Positions 44,475 to 54,003 of a stretch of 64,000 bases of DNA are shown one piece after another. This stretch comes from Planctomycetota bacterium (GTDB taxonomy: Bacteria > Planctomycetota > UBA1135 > UBA2386), in assembly GCA_016713175.1 (NCBI GenBank), contig JADJPQ010000004.1, forward strand, positions 636,438-700,437, written 5' to 3'. Positions within the stretch are counted from its first letter, which is position 1; the number at the start of each line of letters is the position of its first letter. The notes below the pieces were generated by a model. It was not told the origin of the DNA, searched no databases, and worked only from the letters and a program-made list of their open reading frames with translations. Made by a program: the position numbers and the translations under genes.

Positions 44475-45056
44475 TCAGCCCTCGTCGGCGACCTGGTTGG
44501 CGATGCAGGTCCGCAGTCGCGCGAGGATCCGCGACTTGATCTGGTAGATGGCCGCCGGGGACACGGCGAGTTCGACCGCAAGGTCGGCGGGCGCTCGCTT
44601 TTGCTGCGTCAGTTCGGTGAACACGCGGACGTCGGTGGCGCGGAACTCGCGTTGGATGCAGGCCATGGCCGACCGCAGGTGGTGCTGTCGCCACTCGGCT
44701 TCCCAGGCGTCGTCGGCCGCCGGATCGGCCACGTCGGCATCGCCCGCCTCCGGGCCGATCGGCTCCGGGTCGCGGCGGCGCAACCGCTTGCCGATGGCGC
44801 GCATCGCGATCGTCTTCAGGAAACCGCGGAAACGCCCGCGATCGCGGTCGTAACGGAACTCCGGCAGCTGCCGGCTGAGCTGCAGCCAGAGATCCTGCAA
44901 CAGATCGTCGGTGTCGGCTTCCTGCAGGCCGCGGCGCCGGGCGAAGCCGATCAGCAGGTCGCGATAGCGCGTGGTGAACTCGAGCCACGCCCCGGAATCG
45001 CCGCCGGCAGCCAGGCGCTGCAGCAGGCTCTGGTGGGTCGATAGCGACGGTTGCAC
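44475..45056 (-). CDS. ECF sigma factor paired with kinase
   Basis: The 193-residue protein starts at GTG 45054-45056, which gives the normal ECF length and places STHQSLLQRLAAGGDSGAW at the N-terminus. Region 2 is seen in FTTRYRDLLIGFARRRGLQEADTDDLLQDLWLQL and FRGFLKTIAMRAIGKRLRRRD; region 4 in FTELTQQKRAPADLAVELAVSPAAIYQIKSRILARLR. Adjacent upstream frames are unconserved. It lies 25 bases ahead of the Ser/Thr kinase gene, which should regulate it. Divergent from the SASA esterase gene (161 bases between). Confidence 0.88.
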   Translation of the reverse strand: MQPSLSTHQSLLQRLAAGGDSGAWLEFTTRYRDLLIGFARRRGLQEADTDDLLQDLWLQLSRQLPEFRYDRDRGRFRGFLKTIAMRAIGKRLRRRDPEPIGPEAGDADVADPAADDAWEAEWRQHHLRSAMACIQREFRATDVRVFTELTQQKRAPADLAVELAVSPAAIYQIKSRILARLRTCIANQVADEG

Positions 45057-45217
45057 CAGGACACTGTACCACGGGGGTGCACGGCGGGGTGCCCATGCCG
45101 AGCCATTGCCCGGCGGCCAGCCGTTCTGACCGGGAGTTGGGCGTGTCTTTGGCAGTTGGCGAGGTTGTCGGGGCGGCGGATGGACGCGATGGGTCGGCGG
45201 CGGCATCGTGTCCGCCG

Positions 45218-46462
45218 ATGAACCGGCGGATCGCAGGCAAGTTCGGCTCCTGGCATCGGGCGATGGCGTGGTCGTTTTGGGTGATGGCGGTCGGGACCGT
45301 GCAAGCGCAGGCCGCCCCGGATCCGGCGCCGCCAGTGCGGGTGTTCGTGCTCGCCGGGCAGTCGAACATGGAAGGCTATGGGGCCATCCAGCAGGCCGAT
45401 GCGGCCGGCCGCGAACTGCCTGGCACGCTGCGCACACTGCTGGCGGATCCGGCGACGGCGCCGGCGTATTCGCACCTGATCGATGCCCGGCCGGCGGCGG
45501 CGCCGCAGCAGTTCACGGTTCGCGCGGCGAACGCCTGGTTCGGCGATCCGGCGCCCGGAGTCCGCAAGCAGCTCGCGCTGGCTTGGTCGGTCGATGGCAA
45601 GCCAGCGCAGCGCACGATCCAGGAAGGTGACGAGGTCGTGATCGCGGCGCCGCCGGCGCGGGTGCAGTTCACCCTGGCGGTGTACGGCGATCTGCCGGAT
45701 GGCGCGCACACCGACGTGCTGACTTCGGTTCGCCGGATGGCCGACAGTGCCGCAGTCGTCTGGCGCGAACGCGACGACGTCGTGGTCGCGTTCGGCGAAC
45801 GGCGCGGTCCACTGCGGCCGGGCTTTGGTGCCAATGCCGATCTGTTCGGCGTCGAACTGCAGTTCGGCCAGGTGCTCGGCGATCGGCTCGACGAGCCGGT
45901 GCTGTTGGTCAAGACGGCCTGGGGTGGCAAGAGCCTGTTCACCGACTTCCGGCCCCCGGGCGCCGGCGGCAAGGTCGGGCCGAACTACGAACTGCTGCTC
46001 GAGCAGGTGCGCGCCGTGCTCGCCGATCCGGGCGCGGTGCATGCGCCGTGGCGCGGGCGCAAGACCCGGCTGTCGGGCCTCGTCTGGTGGCATGGTTGGA
46101 ACGACGGCTGCGACCCCGTACACGCGGTGCCGCAGTACGAAGCGAACCTCGTGCACCTGATCCGCGATCTGCGCCAGGACCTCGCCGTCGCCGACCTGCC
46201 GGTCGTGGTCGCCGAGCTGACCGGACCCTGGGTCGCGCCGGCCGAACCGGAATGGCGCAGCATCCGCGCGCAGCAGGCCGCAGCGGCGGGACGCGAGGAA
46301 TGGGCTGGCACCGTGGCGTTCGTGCCGACGGCGGCCTTCGTTCGTCCCGAAGCGCAGTCGCCCGGCGGCTGGGCGTGCCATGAGTTCAACAATGCCGAGA
46401 CCTACTTCCTGGTCGGCGACGCGTGTGGCAGGGCGATGGCGACGCTGCTGACCGCTCGTTGA
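45218..46462 (+). CDS. SASA-type carbohydrate acetylesterase
   Basis: The 414-residue protein starts at ATG 45218 with a basic leader and hydrophobic signal stretch (AMAWSFWVMAVGTVQAQA). The block VRVFVLAGQSNMEGYG holds the nucleophile Ser of the sialate-O-acetylesterase/CE6 family (SGNH-like fold); LLVKTAWGGKSL is the next consensus, and SGLVWWHGWNDG carries the conserved Trp-His-x-x-x-Asp region. ACHEFNNAETYFLVGD near the C-terminus should supply the catalytic His. An insert after residue 80 (about 100 residues) is longer than in classic members. It probably removes acetyl groups from polysaccharides outside the cytoplasm. Confidence 0.85.
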   Translation: MNRRIAGKFGSWHRAMAWSFWVMAVGTVQAQAAPDPAPPVRVFVLAGQSNMEGYGAIQQADAAGRELPGTLRTLLADPATAPAYSHLIDARPAAAPQQFTVRAANAWFGDPAPGVRKQLALAWSVDGKPAQRTIQEGDEVVIAAPPARVQFTLAVYGDLPDGAHTDVLTSVRRMADSAAVVWRERDDVVVAFGERRGPLRPGFGANADLFGVELQFGQVLGDRLDEPVLLVKTAWGGKSLFTDFRPPGAGGKVGPNYELLLEQVRAVLADPGAVHAPWRGRKTRLSGLVWWHGWNDGCDPVHAVPQYEANLVHLIRDLRQDLAVADLPVVVAELTGPWVAPAEPEWRSIRAQQAAAAGREEWAGTVAFVPTAAFVRPEAQSPGGWACHEFNNAETYFLVGDACGRAMATLLTAR

Positions 46463-46589
46463 CCGGCAAGCTGCCGTGGCGTGGCGTGATGCCGCGGCAG
46501 AATCGAGCGCGGAGAGAGTTCGCGGCGGGTAGGCAGGCGGTGCATGCGGGATAGCCGGGGTGCCCCCGAACCCCGCGCGAGAAACCCGT

Positions 46590-47855
46590 ATGCACAGTCT
46601 CTGGTTGCCCATGATGTTCGCCCTGGCCGGCGTGATCCCGGCCCAGATCGTTGCCGAGAATCCCGAACCCAATGACCTGTCGGGCACGCCGACGCTGCTG
46701 CCGGTCGGTGCCGGTGGCGAAGGCGCCTTGACCGGCGGTGACGTCGACTACTGGATCGTGCCGATGCCCGCCCCCGGCGTGCTGACGGCGTGGACGAACC
46801 GCGGTGTCGGCGGCGCCGCCACGGTCGACACGATCCTCGAAGTCCGCGATGTGATGGATGTGTTGCTGACCGACAACGACGATGGCAGCGCGTGTTCCAC
46901 CGGTTCCGAACTGCGCGTTGCGCTGCCTGCCGGCGTGCACTACCTGGTCGTTCGCGGCTTCACGCCGACGACTGCCGGTGGCTACAACGTTCACTGGCTG
47001 ACCGACTTCCTGGTCGTCGCCGAGACGCCCGAGAGTGCCGAACCCAACGGCGATCCGGGTGGTGGCGGGATACCGACGGTGGCCCCGCTCGAAGCGATGT
47101 GCCGCGGCACCATCACGGCCGGCGACGCGGACTGGTACGCGATCGCGATCGGCTCGCCGACCGCGATCTCGGCGTTGGTGATGCCGGGTGGCAACCAGGG
47201 CACCAATCAGTTCTTCACCGACCCGCTGCTCGACATCCTCGACAGCGCCGGCGCCACGGTGGCCAGCGACGACGATTCGGGACCGTGCTCGGCGAGCCTG
47301 TTGAACGTGACGTTGCAACCGGGCAACTACCACGTGGTCGTACGCGGGTTCTCCAACACCGTGGTCGGTGAGTACGTGCTGCGGCTCAGCGTGTCGTCGA
47401 CGGCGGTGATCGGCAAGTTCAACCCGGCACCAGCGGGCTCCACCGGTTGTGCCGGCTCAGCGGGCACGCCGCTGCTGACCAACCGCAGTGCGGTGTCCGG
47501 TTCGATGCCGGTGATCGGTTCGACGTTCTGCCTGGATGTCCGCGACCTGCCGACAGGCGCGGTGACGATCCGCATCCTCGGCTTCTCGGCCCTGGCCACG
47601 CCCTTCGACCTTGGTCCGCTGGGTGCGCCAACGTGCTTCATCCGGGCGACACCGGTCAGCACCGACCTGGCGATCGCCGGCGCGGGCACGGACCTCTGGT
47701 CGCTGATCCTGCCGCCGAATCCGTTGTTCCTGTCGCTGCCGCTTGCCGCGCAGGTGGCGGTGTTCGATCCACTGGCCAACACGCTTGGCCTGTCGGTCAG
47801 CAACCTGGCGACCGGAGTCGTCGGCAACATCCGCAGCTGGTCAGGCGCCGACTGA
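46590..47855 (+). CDS. Secreted protein with two PPC-like domains
   Basis: The 421-residue protein starts at ATG 46590 (signal MHSLWLPMMFALAGVIPAQ). Residues about 20-150 and 155-275 repeat the pre-peptidase C-terminal layout: NPEPNDLSGTP then DVDYWIVPMPAPG, 'TILEVRDVMDVLL', 'GVHYLVVRGFTPTTAGGYNV'; and SAEPNGDPGGG then DADWYAIAIGS, 'PLLDILDSAGATV', 'GNYHVVVRGFSNTVVGEYVL'. From about residue 290 the shared C-terminal domain follows (GSTGCAGSAGTPLL, VRDLPTGAVTIRILGF, LILPPNPLFLSLPLAAQVAVF, LSVSNLATG). No catalytic part is present, so it is likely a binding or structural exoprotein. Confidence 0.82.
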   Translation: MHSLWLPMMFALAGVIPAQIVAENPEPNDLSGTPTLLPVGAGGEGALTGGDVDYWIVPMPAPGVLTAWTNRGVGGAATVDTILEVRDVMDVLLTDNDDGSACSTGSELRVALPAGVHYLVVRGFTPTTAGGYNVHWLTDFLVVAETPESAEPNGDPGGGGIPTVAPLEAMCRGTITAGDADWYAIAIGSPTAISALVMPGGNQGTNQFFTDPLLDILDSAGATVASDDDSGPCSASLLNVTLQPGNYHVVVRGFSNTVVGEYVLRLSVSSTAVIGKFNPAPAGSTGCAGSAGTPLLTNRSAVSGSMPVIGSTFCLDVRDLPTGAVTIRILGFSALATPFDLGPLGAPTCFIRATPVSTDLAIAGAGTDLWSLILPPNPLFLSLPLAAQVAVFDPLANTLGLSVSNLATGVVGNIRSWSGAD

Positions 47856-47870
47856 GTCGAAGCGACCGGA

Positions 47871-49385
47871 TCACGACAACGGTGGCAGCTGGCCCGCGCG
47901 AACGTAGGCCCGCTCGTAGAGGAACAGTCCGGTCCAGCAGGCCATGGCGTTGACCGCCAGCGCGACCGGATGCGCCAGATTGCCGAGTGCCAGCAGCGCC
48001 GGCAGGGCCCCGGTTGCGGTCGTCAGCGCGAGTCCCAGATGGAACGCCGACCAGCGACTGCCGGGCCATGCCGACACGGTCGGCAGCAGCATCGCCGCCA
48101 TCTGGGCGTTCCTGGTCTCGTGATGACCGTGTCGCTCCAGCAGACCGAGGCCGTGGTGCAGCAGCGCCAACGCGAACACGACGGCAGCAAGCTTGCCGTC
48201 GGCGATGAACGGCAGCAACGCGATGCCGCCCAGCAGCAGCGCCTGCACGATCAGATGCGGCAGCAAGACGCGCGTGTTCTGCCATAGATCGCGACCCTCG
48301 CACTGCGCGAACAGGAAGGCGGTGTAGGCGGCGGCCATCGAGGCGGCGACCAGGTTGGTCCAACGCAGCCCGTCGGCGAGGCCGTCGAGGCCGAGCAGCC
48401 GTGCCGCGACGATGGCGGTCGTCAGCGCGCCGAAGGCCATCAACACGAACGCGCCGCGGACCAGCCAGCTCTTGTGGTTGGGGCGCGTCAGGATGGTCAG
48501 GAACAGCCGCGGCCGCTTCAGGTCGACGACCAGCAGGATCGTCGTCACGGTCGTGAACACCAGGGCCAGGATCTCCGGCAGCCAATGGCGGATCGCCGGG
48601 TCGGCCGGCATGAACGCGACGAACGGCGCCCACATTGCGGCGCCGGCGGCGATGCCTTTGGTGACCAGGTAGGCCGCGACCTTCCAGCCCCAGTGCAGCT
48701 TGTGGTCGACGTCCAACGCGACGTGCGCGTCCGGCCGCTGGAACTGCTCGATCGCCGACTCGGGCATCGGTGGCGGCGGCAACCGGCGGTCGCTCCACAG
48801 GTACATCGCCGATTCGCGGGCGCTGCCCGGTTGCAGCGACGCCGCATGGGCGCCGAGGTAGATGACGTTCGGGCCGGTGGCCTGTTCGGGTGCACGGACC
48901 TGGCCGCCAACGTCGCGGATCAGCCTGCTGACCCGGCTCTGCGGGTCGTGCAAGTCGCCGGAGATGATTGCCTCCTCCGGGCACACCACTTCGCAGGCCG
49001 GCTTCAGGCCGCGTTCGACGCGGTGCGCGCAGAAGTGGCACTTCTCGGCGCCGCCGGTGTCTTCGTTCAGGTAGAGCGCGTCGTACGGGCAGGCCTGCAT
49101 GCACGACTTGCAGCCGATGCAGACGTCCTTGTCGAGATCGACGATGCCATCGGGCCGCTTGTCCAGCGCGACGACCGGACAGATCGTCACACACGGGGCG
49201 TTCGTGCACTGATTGCAGCGCAGCACCGCAAAATGGCGGCGCACCTGCGGAAAGCTGCCGACTTCGGTGTACTTGACCCAGGTCCGGAAGTCGCCGAGCG
49301 GCACCTCGTTCTCCGACTTGCAGGCGACCGTGCAGGCGTGGCAGCCGATGCACCGGCGTTGATCGAGGACGAAGCCGTACTGCAT
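47871..49385 (-). CDS. Fused four-cluster ferredoxin and NrfD-like membrane subunit
   Basis: The 504-residue protein starts at ATG 49383-49385, just before MQYGFVLDQRRCIGC. Four [4Fe-4S] sites can be read: Cys 12/15/18/22, 57/60/65/69, 89/92/95/99 and 116/119/131/135, with ligands mixing between the pairs as in DmsB/PsrB. After a linker (about residues 150-225) come about eight membrane helices like NrfD/PsrC. PsrB and PsrC are normally separate; here they are one chain. No molybdopterin catalytic subunit or other partner gene is nearby, so the reaction partner is unknown. It probably moves electrons between quinone and a periplasmic or cytoplasmic enzyme. Confidence 0.9.
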   Translation of the reverse strand: MQYGFVLDQRRCIGCHACTVACKSENEVPLGDFRTWVKYTEVGSFPQVRRHFAVLRCNQCTNAPCVTICPVVALDKRPDGIVDLDKDVCIGCKSCMQACPYDALYLNEDTGGAEKCHFCAHRVERGLKPACEVVCPEEAIISGDLHDPQSRVSRLIRDVGGQVRAPEQATGPNVIYLGAHAASLQPGSARESAMYLWSDRRLPPPPMPESAIEQFQRPDAHVALDVDHKLHWGWKVAAYLVTKGIAAGAAMWAPFVAFMPADPAIRHWLPEILALVFTTVTTILLVVDLKRPRLFLTILTRPNHKSWLVRGAFVLMAFGALTTAIVAARLLGLDGLADGLRWTNLVAASMAAAYTAFLFAQCEGRDLWQNTRVLLPHLIVQALLLGGIALLPFIADGKLAAVVFALALLHHGLGLLERHGHHETRNAQMAAMLLPTVSAWPGSRWSAFHLGLALTTATGALPALLALGNLAHPVALAVNAMACWTGLFLYERAYVRAGQLPPLS

Positions 49386-49676
49386 GAGGGGCGTGACGGT
49401 AGCGACGGTGGCCCGGTGATCCACGACGATCCGCGCCCGGTCGAGCCCGTGCCCGAACGTTAGCGGAAAAAAAGTCGTGGCGGCTTGCGCCCGTGCGCAC
49501 TTTCCCGGATCCTTCCCCGCGTTCGTGACTAGCATGGACGCGCAGGCCTGTTCGAGTCGAGCAGGAGGCCATCGTGGCTTCGCCGAAGTGTTCGTCCGTT
49601 TCGTTCTGCCTTTCCGATGCGTGGGTGCCTGCCCCTGCCCCGCGCTGAATCAGAGTGGGGCCCGTGTGTGATCGCG

Positions 49677-50165
<489 letters not shown>

Positions 50166-50230
50166 GACTGTCGCGAGGATCCGCCTCGCGTGGTTTCGCT
50201 TGCCGTGTCGAAATGACGACCCGGCCCAGT

Positions 50231-50273
50231 CACGACCCGGCGCAGTGCAGTTCCGCACCGGTGCCGGGTCGTG
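50231..50273 (+). promoter_or_regulatory. Long hairpin behind the RRM-RGG gene
   Basis: CACGACCCGGC at 50231-50241 and GCCGGGTCGTG at 50263-50273 are perfectly complementary (11 bp) with a 21-base centre that itself can form a GTGC/GCAC stem. It lies 66 bases after the stop of the RRM gene at 50165. No T-run follows, so it may be a factor-dependent terminator, an RNA stabiliser or a processing element. A second ACGACCCGGC lies at 50217-50226 as a direct repeat of the left arm, allowing alternative pairing. Confidence 0.5.
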
Positions 50274-50412
50274 GTGCGTACCGGCTGGGCGTGCTGGTCT
50301 GCGGTCGGTGCGCCGCCGACGTGCCGTACGAAGCGCCGAAGAACCCACGGCGCCAGAGAACCTGCCGCAAACGGCCGAGCCGACCGTGCGGCGACGGCGT
50401 CCCAGGGGCAGC

Positions 50413-50562
50413 CTACTGGTGCGGAATCGCCGCGTGGTTGACCAGGAACGTCTGATCCAGCACCGTGCCCAGGCCGATGAACAGCACCAGGATGCCGAGG
50501 CCAAGCACGAAACCGATGGCAATGGTCCGGATGTCGATGGGATTCTGGTTCTGGCTGCTCAT
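50413..50562 (-). CDS. Small single-span membrane protein
   Basis: The 49-residue reading frame starts at ATG 50560-50562 and stops at TAG 50413-50415. It has a polar start (MSSQNQNPIDIR), one clear membrane helix (TIAIGFVLGLGILVLFIG) and a polar end (TVLDQTFLVNHAAIPHQ). Codon choice is as GC-rich in third positions as in neighbours, and the coding potential is better than that of opposite frames. It is convergent with the RRM gene, whose 3' region holds the hairpin, and lies 82 bases upstream of no other gene on its own strand. No family recognised. Confidence 0.6.
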   Translation of the reverse strand: MSSQNQNPIDIRTIAIGFVLGLGILVLFIGLGTVLDQTFLVNHAAIPHQ

Positions 50563-50644
50563 GTGGATCCGTTCGGTTGCGCGGGGACGCTAGCTGGAGC
50601 GGTGGTCCAACGCCAGTCGCCGCCTCGTTTTTCAGCGGTCGCGG

Positions 50645-52486
50645 CTACGGTCGGAAACCGAGCATCTGGTCGAGGGTGCGGACGGCGACCGCATGGTAGC
50701 GCGGTCGTGCGCGCCGATAGACCGCAAGGGCGCGCTCCTTGCCGCCGCTCGACGCCATCAACGCCTCGTACAGCGGCACCAGGAACTTCCGCCGGCCGAC
50801 GGTCACCAAGAACAACTCGGTCCGCCGATCGACTGCCGCGTAGCCGTTTCGCAAGCCGATGGCGAGCCACGCGCACAGGATCTCGCTGTTGCCGGAACGG
50901 GTAAGCGCAAACGCCGCATCGAGCTCCTGCAGCTGCGCGACGGTGAGTTGTTCCAACCCGGAAAGGAACCGCAGCCATTGCTGCGTGACCCAGCCGCCGG
51001 TCTGCAGTTCGGCGGCCGGCTTGCCGGCAAGCCATGCTTGCCGCTCGGCATCGACGGCTGCGAACAATTCCGCGGGCGGCACCGGCGCATCGTCGGGGAG
51101 GCCCGGCTGCCTGACCCACCGCGCGATGTCGACCTGCCGGGCCCGCTCCGGGTCCCCAGCCAGCAGTTGCGCTTCGAGGAACTGCAGGAACACTTCGGTC
51201 GTGACGCTGGTGAAGGCGTGCTGGTCGAACCAGCCGCGCAGGAACGCGTCGAACCGGTCGCGCCCGTACACCTGCTCGAGCCGCCGCAGGAACGCCGCAC
51301 CTTTCTGGTAGGCGATCTCGGTCATGCCATCGTCGGGGTTGCGTCCGGTCAGATCGAGGTGCAGCACCTGATCCCCCGGTGGCAGGCTCGCCAGGTCCTT
51401 CTGCAGGTCGCGCATGCCGAGGTTGATCTCCATCGCCGCGCGCGGCTGCCCGAACACGTGTTCCATGATCCGGTTCTCGAGGAACACCGTGAACCCTTCG
51501 TTCAGCCAGAAGTCGCGCCAGGTCGCGTTGGTGACCAGGTTGCCCGACCACGAGTGCGCCAGTTCGTGGGCGATCAACGCCACCAGCGAACGGTCGCCGG
51601 CGAGGATCGTCGGCGTCGCGAAGGTCATGCACGGGTTCTCCATGCCGCCGAACGGGAAACTCGGCGGCAGGATCAGCACGTCGTAGCGGCCCCACCGATA
51701 CGGCCCGAACAACTGTTCGCACGCGGCGACCATCGCCTCGGTGTCGGCCAGTTCGCGCGCCGCCAGGTCCAGCGTCGCCGGCTCCGCCCACACCGCGCAG
51801 CGGTGGCTGATCTCGGCGCGCGCCAGATCGCCGCACGCCAGCGCGATCAGGTAGCTCGGCACCGGTTGCGCCATCGCGAACGCGAACCGACCGTCGCCGT
51901 CGGCCCGCCGTTCCATTGCCGACATCACCGGCTGCATGCCGGCCGGCGCCGACACCTTGGCGGTCCAGGTCGCGCGCACCGCCGGCGAGTCCTGCAGCGG
52001 GATCCAGCTGCGCGTCAGGATCGCCTGGCCCTGCGTGAACAGGAACGGCTGCTTGCCACCGCTGGTCTGTTCGGGCAGGAGCCACTGCAGCGCCGACGCC
52101 TCGGGTGCCGTCTGGTAGCGGATCGACACGTGTGACGTCTGGTCGTGCAGGTGGATGGTCAACGGCCGGCCAAGCACGGCATCGCTGCTGAATTCGTGCG
52201 CGAGTTCGCGGCCATCCTGATCGGTGATCGACTCGATGGTCAGCCCGTCGGTGTCCAGTCGCAACGGCGCCCGCCGATCGCGCCGTTCGAGCTGATGCCG
52301 GACCTGGCCGCGGACGATGTGGCGTGGGAAGTCGAGTTCGAGGTCGAGATCGAGGTGGGTGATCCGGACCTGATCCGGCCGGGCATGGCTGTGGGTGTCC
52401 ATCGCGTGAGCGGACGGGGTCTCGACGTCCGTGGTCTGGCAGCCGGCGGTCAGCAGGGCGAGCAGCAGGGCAAGGCGAACGGCCAT
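50645..52486 (-). CDS. M1 family metallo-aminopeptidase, lipoprotein
   Basis: The 613-residue protein starts at ATG 52484-52486 with a lipoprotein signal; LLTAGC puts the lipid Cys at residue 16. The M1 markers are GGMEN (280-284, substrate N-terminus) and the zinc site HELAH (307-311) with Glu330 in LNEGFTVFLE. The catalytic Tyr region is in TEIAYQKGAAFLRRLEQVYG. The last 150 residues look like the helical leukotriene-A4-hydrolase-type C-domain (LPPAELFAAVD to ALAVYRRARPRYHAVAV). It removes N-terminal residues from peptides, here probably in the periplasm, since it is membrane-anchored. Divergent from the vWA gene (112 bases between starts). Confidence 0.93.
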   Translation of the reverse strand: MAVRLALLLALLTAGCQTTDVETPSAHAMDTHSHARPDQVRITHLDLDLELDFPRHIVRGQVRHQLERRDRRAPLRLDTDGLTIESITDQDGRELAHEFSSDAVLGRPLTIHLHDQTSHVSIRYQTAPEASALQWLLPEQTSGGKQPFLFTQGQAILTRSWIPLQDSPAVRATWTAKVSAPAGMQPVMSAMERRADGDGRFAFAMAQPVPSYLIALACGDLARAEISHRCAVWAEPATLDLAARELADTEAMVAACEQLFGPYRWGRYDVLILPPSFPFGGMENPCMTFATPTILAGDRSLVALIAHELAHSWSGNLVTNATWRDFWLNEGFTVFLENRIMEHVFGQPRAAMEINLGMRDLQKDLASLPPGDQVLHLDLTGRNPDDGMTEIAYQKGAAFLRRLEQVYGRDRFDAFLRGWFDQHAFTSVTTEVFLQFLEAQLLAGDPERARQVDIARWVRQPGLPDDAPVPPAELFAAVDAERQAWLAGKPAAELQTGGWVTQQWLRFLSGLEQLTVAQLQELDAAFALTRSGNSEILCAWLAIGLRNGYAAVDRRTELFLVTVGRRKFLVPLYEALMASSGGKERALAVYRRARPRYHAVAVRTLDQMLGFRP

Positions 52487-52598
52487 GGCGCCGGTTGTAG
52501 CGCTGCGCGGGCGGCCATCGCAACGGCGGAACCCGGCGGCCCGGCGTGTGCCGCGTGGGTAACTGCTGCCGGATCGACGACTACCTGCTAAGGTCCGG

Positions 52599-53999
52599 AT
52601 GCCCCCTCTCCGGATCCTGAACCCGATGTCGTGTCTCCCCGGCCGTCTGGCCGTCACCGTGTTGCTTCTCGTTGCGGTCGTGCCGCACGCCCCGCTGCTG
52701 GCCCAGCGCGCCGCCGCCGGCAAGAACGCCGCGGCCGAGGCCAAGGCCAAGGAGCCGGAGCCCGAGATCCCGGCCCTCGGCAAGGCCGCGACCGAGACCC
52801 TGGTGCATGCGTTCACCCAGGCCGAGTCCTGGTCGTTGAAGGCGATCACGCTGTTCTCGCTCGGCAAGGACTGGCACCCGGTTGCCGTGCCGATCGTGCT
52901 GGCGTGTCTGCGCGACAAGGACGAACGGCTGGCGGCAGCGGCGCTCGAACTGCTGCGGCGGATGGACGCGACTTCGGTGCAGCAGGTGGCGCTGCCGGAG
53001 TTGGTCGGCGAGCTGATCGGCAAGCAGTTGAAGAAGAAGAACGTGCTGTTCGCCGCGCGGCTGCTGGAAACGCTCGGCAAGATGGTGCCGGCCGCCAACG
53101 CCCAGGATCGCAAGGGCTACGAGGAGTGGTGGAGGGCCAACGAAAAGACCTGGGCGCCCAAGGCCTGGGAGGCGCCGCCCGATGCCAAGGCCGAGGGCAA
53201 CGGCAAGGGCACCGTGGTCGCGCAGACGGTCGAACGCGCGTTCGACCTGCGCGACTCGGGCCTCGACGTCGCGATCGTGATGGACTCGACCGGCTCGATG
53301 CAGATGGTGATCGACACGGCGCGCGATGCGATCGACGACGTCACCGCGCTGCTGGCCAGCATTGCGCCGAAGATGCGGCTCGGCCTGGTGCACTACAAGG
53401 ACCTGGAGGACATGACCGACGGCGCCGACGTGCTGGTGCCGATGAACAAGAACCAGAAGGAAGTGCGCGACAGCCTCGGCCGGCTGGTGGCTTCCGGTGG
53501 CGGCGATCTCCCCGAGCGGATCGAGAAGGGCATCGAGAAGGCGCTGTCGAAGGAGATGGGCTGGAACAAGGACGCCAACCGGCTGATCCTGGTGATCGGC
53601 GATGCGCCGCCGCATGCCGATGCCGAGGCCGGACTGCTCGAGATGGTCAAGCGCGCGCACGATGCGCCGTTCCAGGATCAGGGCAAGCCAAAGGGCAAGC
53701 CGACGACCGGGCCCAAGCCGAAAGAGACGTACCGGCCGTTCATCACGTCGACGATCGCCACCAACCCGGAAGTGAAGAAGTCGTTCGATCCGATCGCCGC
53801 GGCCGGCGGTGGCACGTCGGTGGCGATCGAGCCGATCAAGAAGGTCGACGGCAAACCGGTCGCCGGGCAGGGGTTGTCGGCCGTGCAGCAGGTCGTCGAG
53901 CAGATCATGCTGTTGTCGTTCGGCCCGGAGCATCGGGCACAACTCCGCGCCTTCGTGACGACCTACTTCGAGTATCGCGACGCCGGCCTGTTCAAATAG
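52599..53999 (+). CDS. Secreted vWA domain protein
   Basis: The 466-residue protein has a signal peptide (LAVTVLLLVAVVPHAPLLAQ). An ATG at 52599 behind AAGG is used; an ATG at 52626 also works and gives a more compact signal. Residues about 65-180 are helical with HEAT-like elements (VAVPIVLACLRDKDERLAAAALELLRRM, NVLFAARLLETLGKMVPA). A vWA domain starts at about residue 225: LDVAIVMDSTGSM carries the metal-binding DxSxS form DSTGS, and later VIGDAPPH provides the third metal-site Asp. The tail is helical (HRAQLRAFVTTYFEYRDAG). The protein probably binds a partner through a metal. It is followed by the DinB-cupin gene 4 bases downstream. Confidence 0.85.
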   Translation: MPPLRILNPMSCLPGRLAVTVLLLVAVVPHAPLLAQRAAAGKNAAAEAKAKEPEPEIPALGKAATETLVHAFTQAESWSLKAITLFSLGKDWHPVAVPIVLACLRDKDERLAAAALELLRRMDATSVQQVALPELVGELIGKQLKKKNVLFAARLLETLGKMVPAANAQDRKGYEEWWRANEKTWAPKAWEAPPDAKAEGNGKGTVVAQTVERAFDLRDSGLDVAIVMDSTGSMQMVIDTARDAIDDVTALLASIAPKMRLGLVHYKDLEDMTDGADVLVPMNKNQKEVRDSLGRLVASGGGDLPERIEKGIEKALSKEMGWNKDANRLILVIGDAPPHADAEAGLLEMVKRAHDAPFQDQGKPKGKPTTGPKPKETYRPFITSTIATNPEVKKSFDPIAAAGGGTSVAIEPIKKVDGKPVAGQGLSAVQQVVEQIMLLSFGPEHRAQLRAFVTTYFEYRDAGLFK

Positions 54000-54003
54000 C
54001 GGG

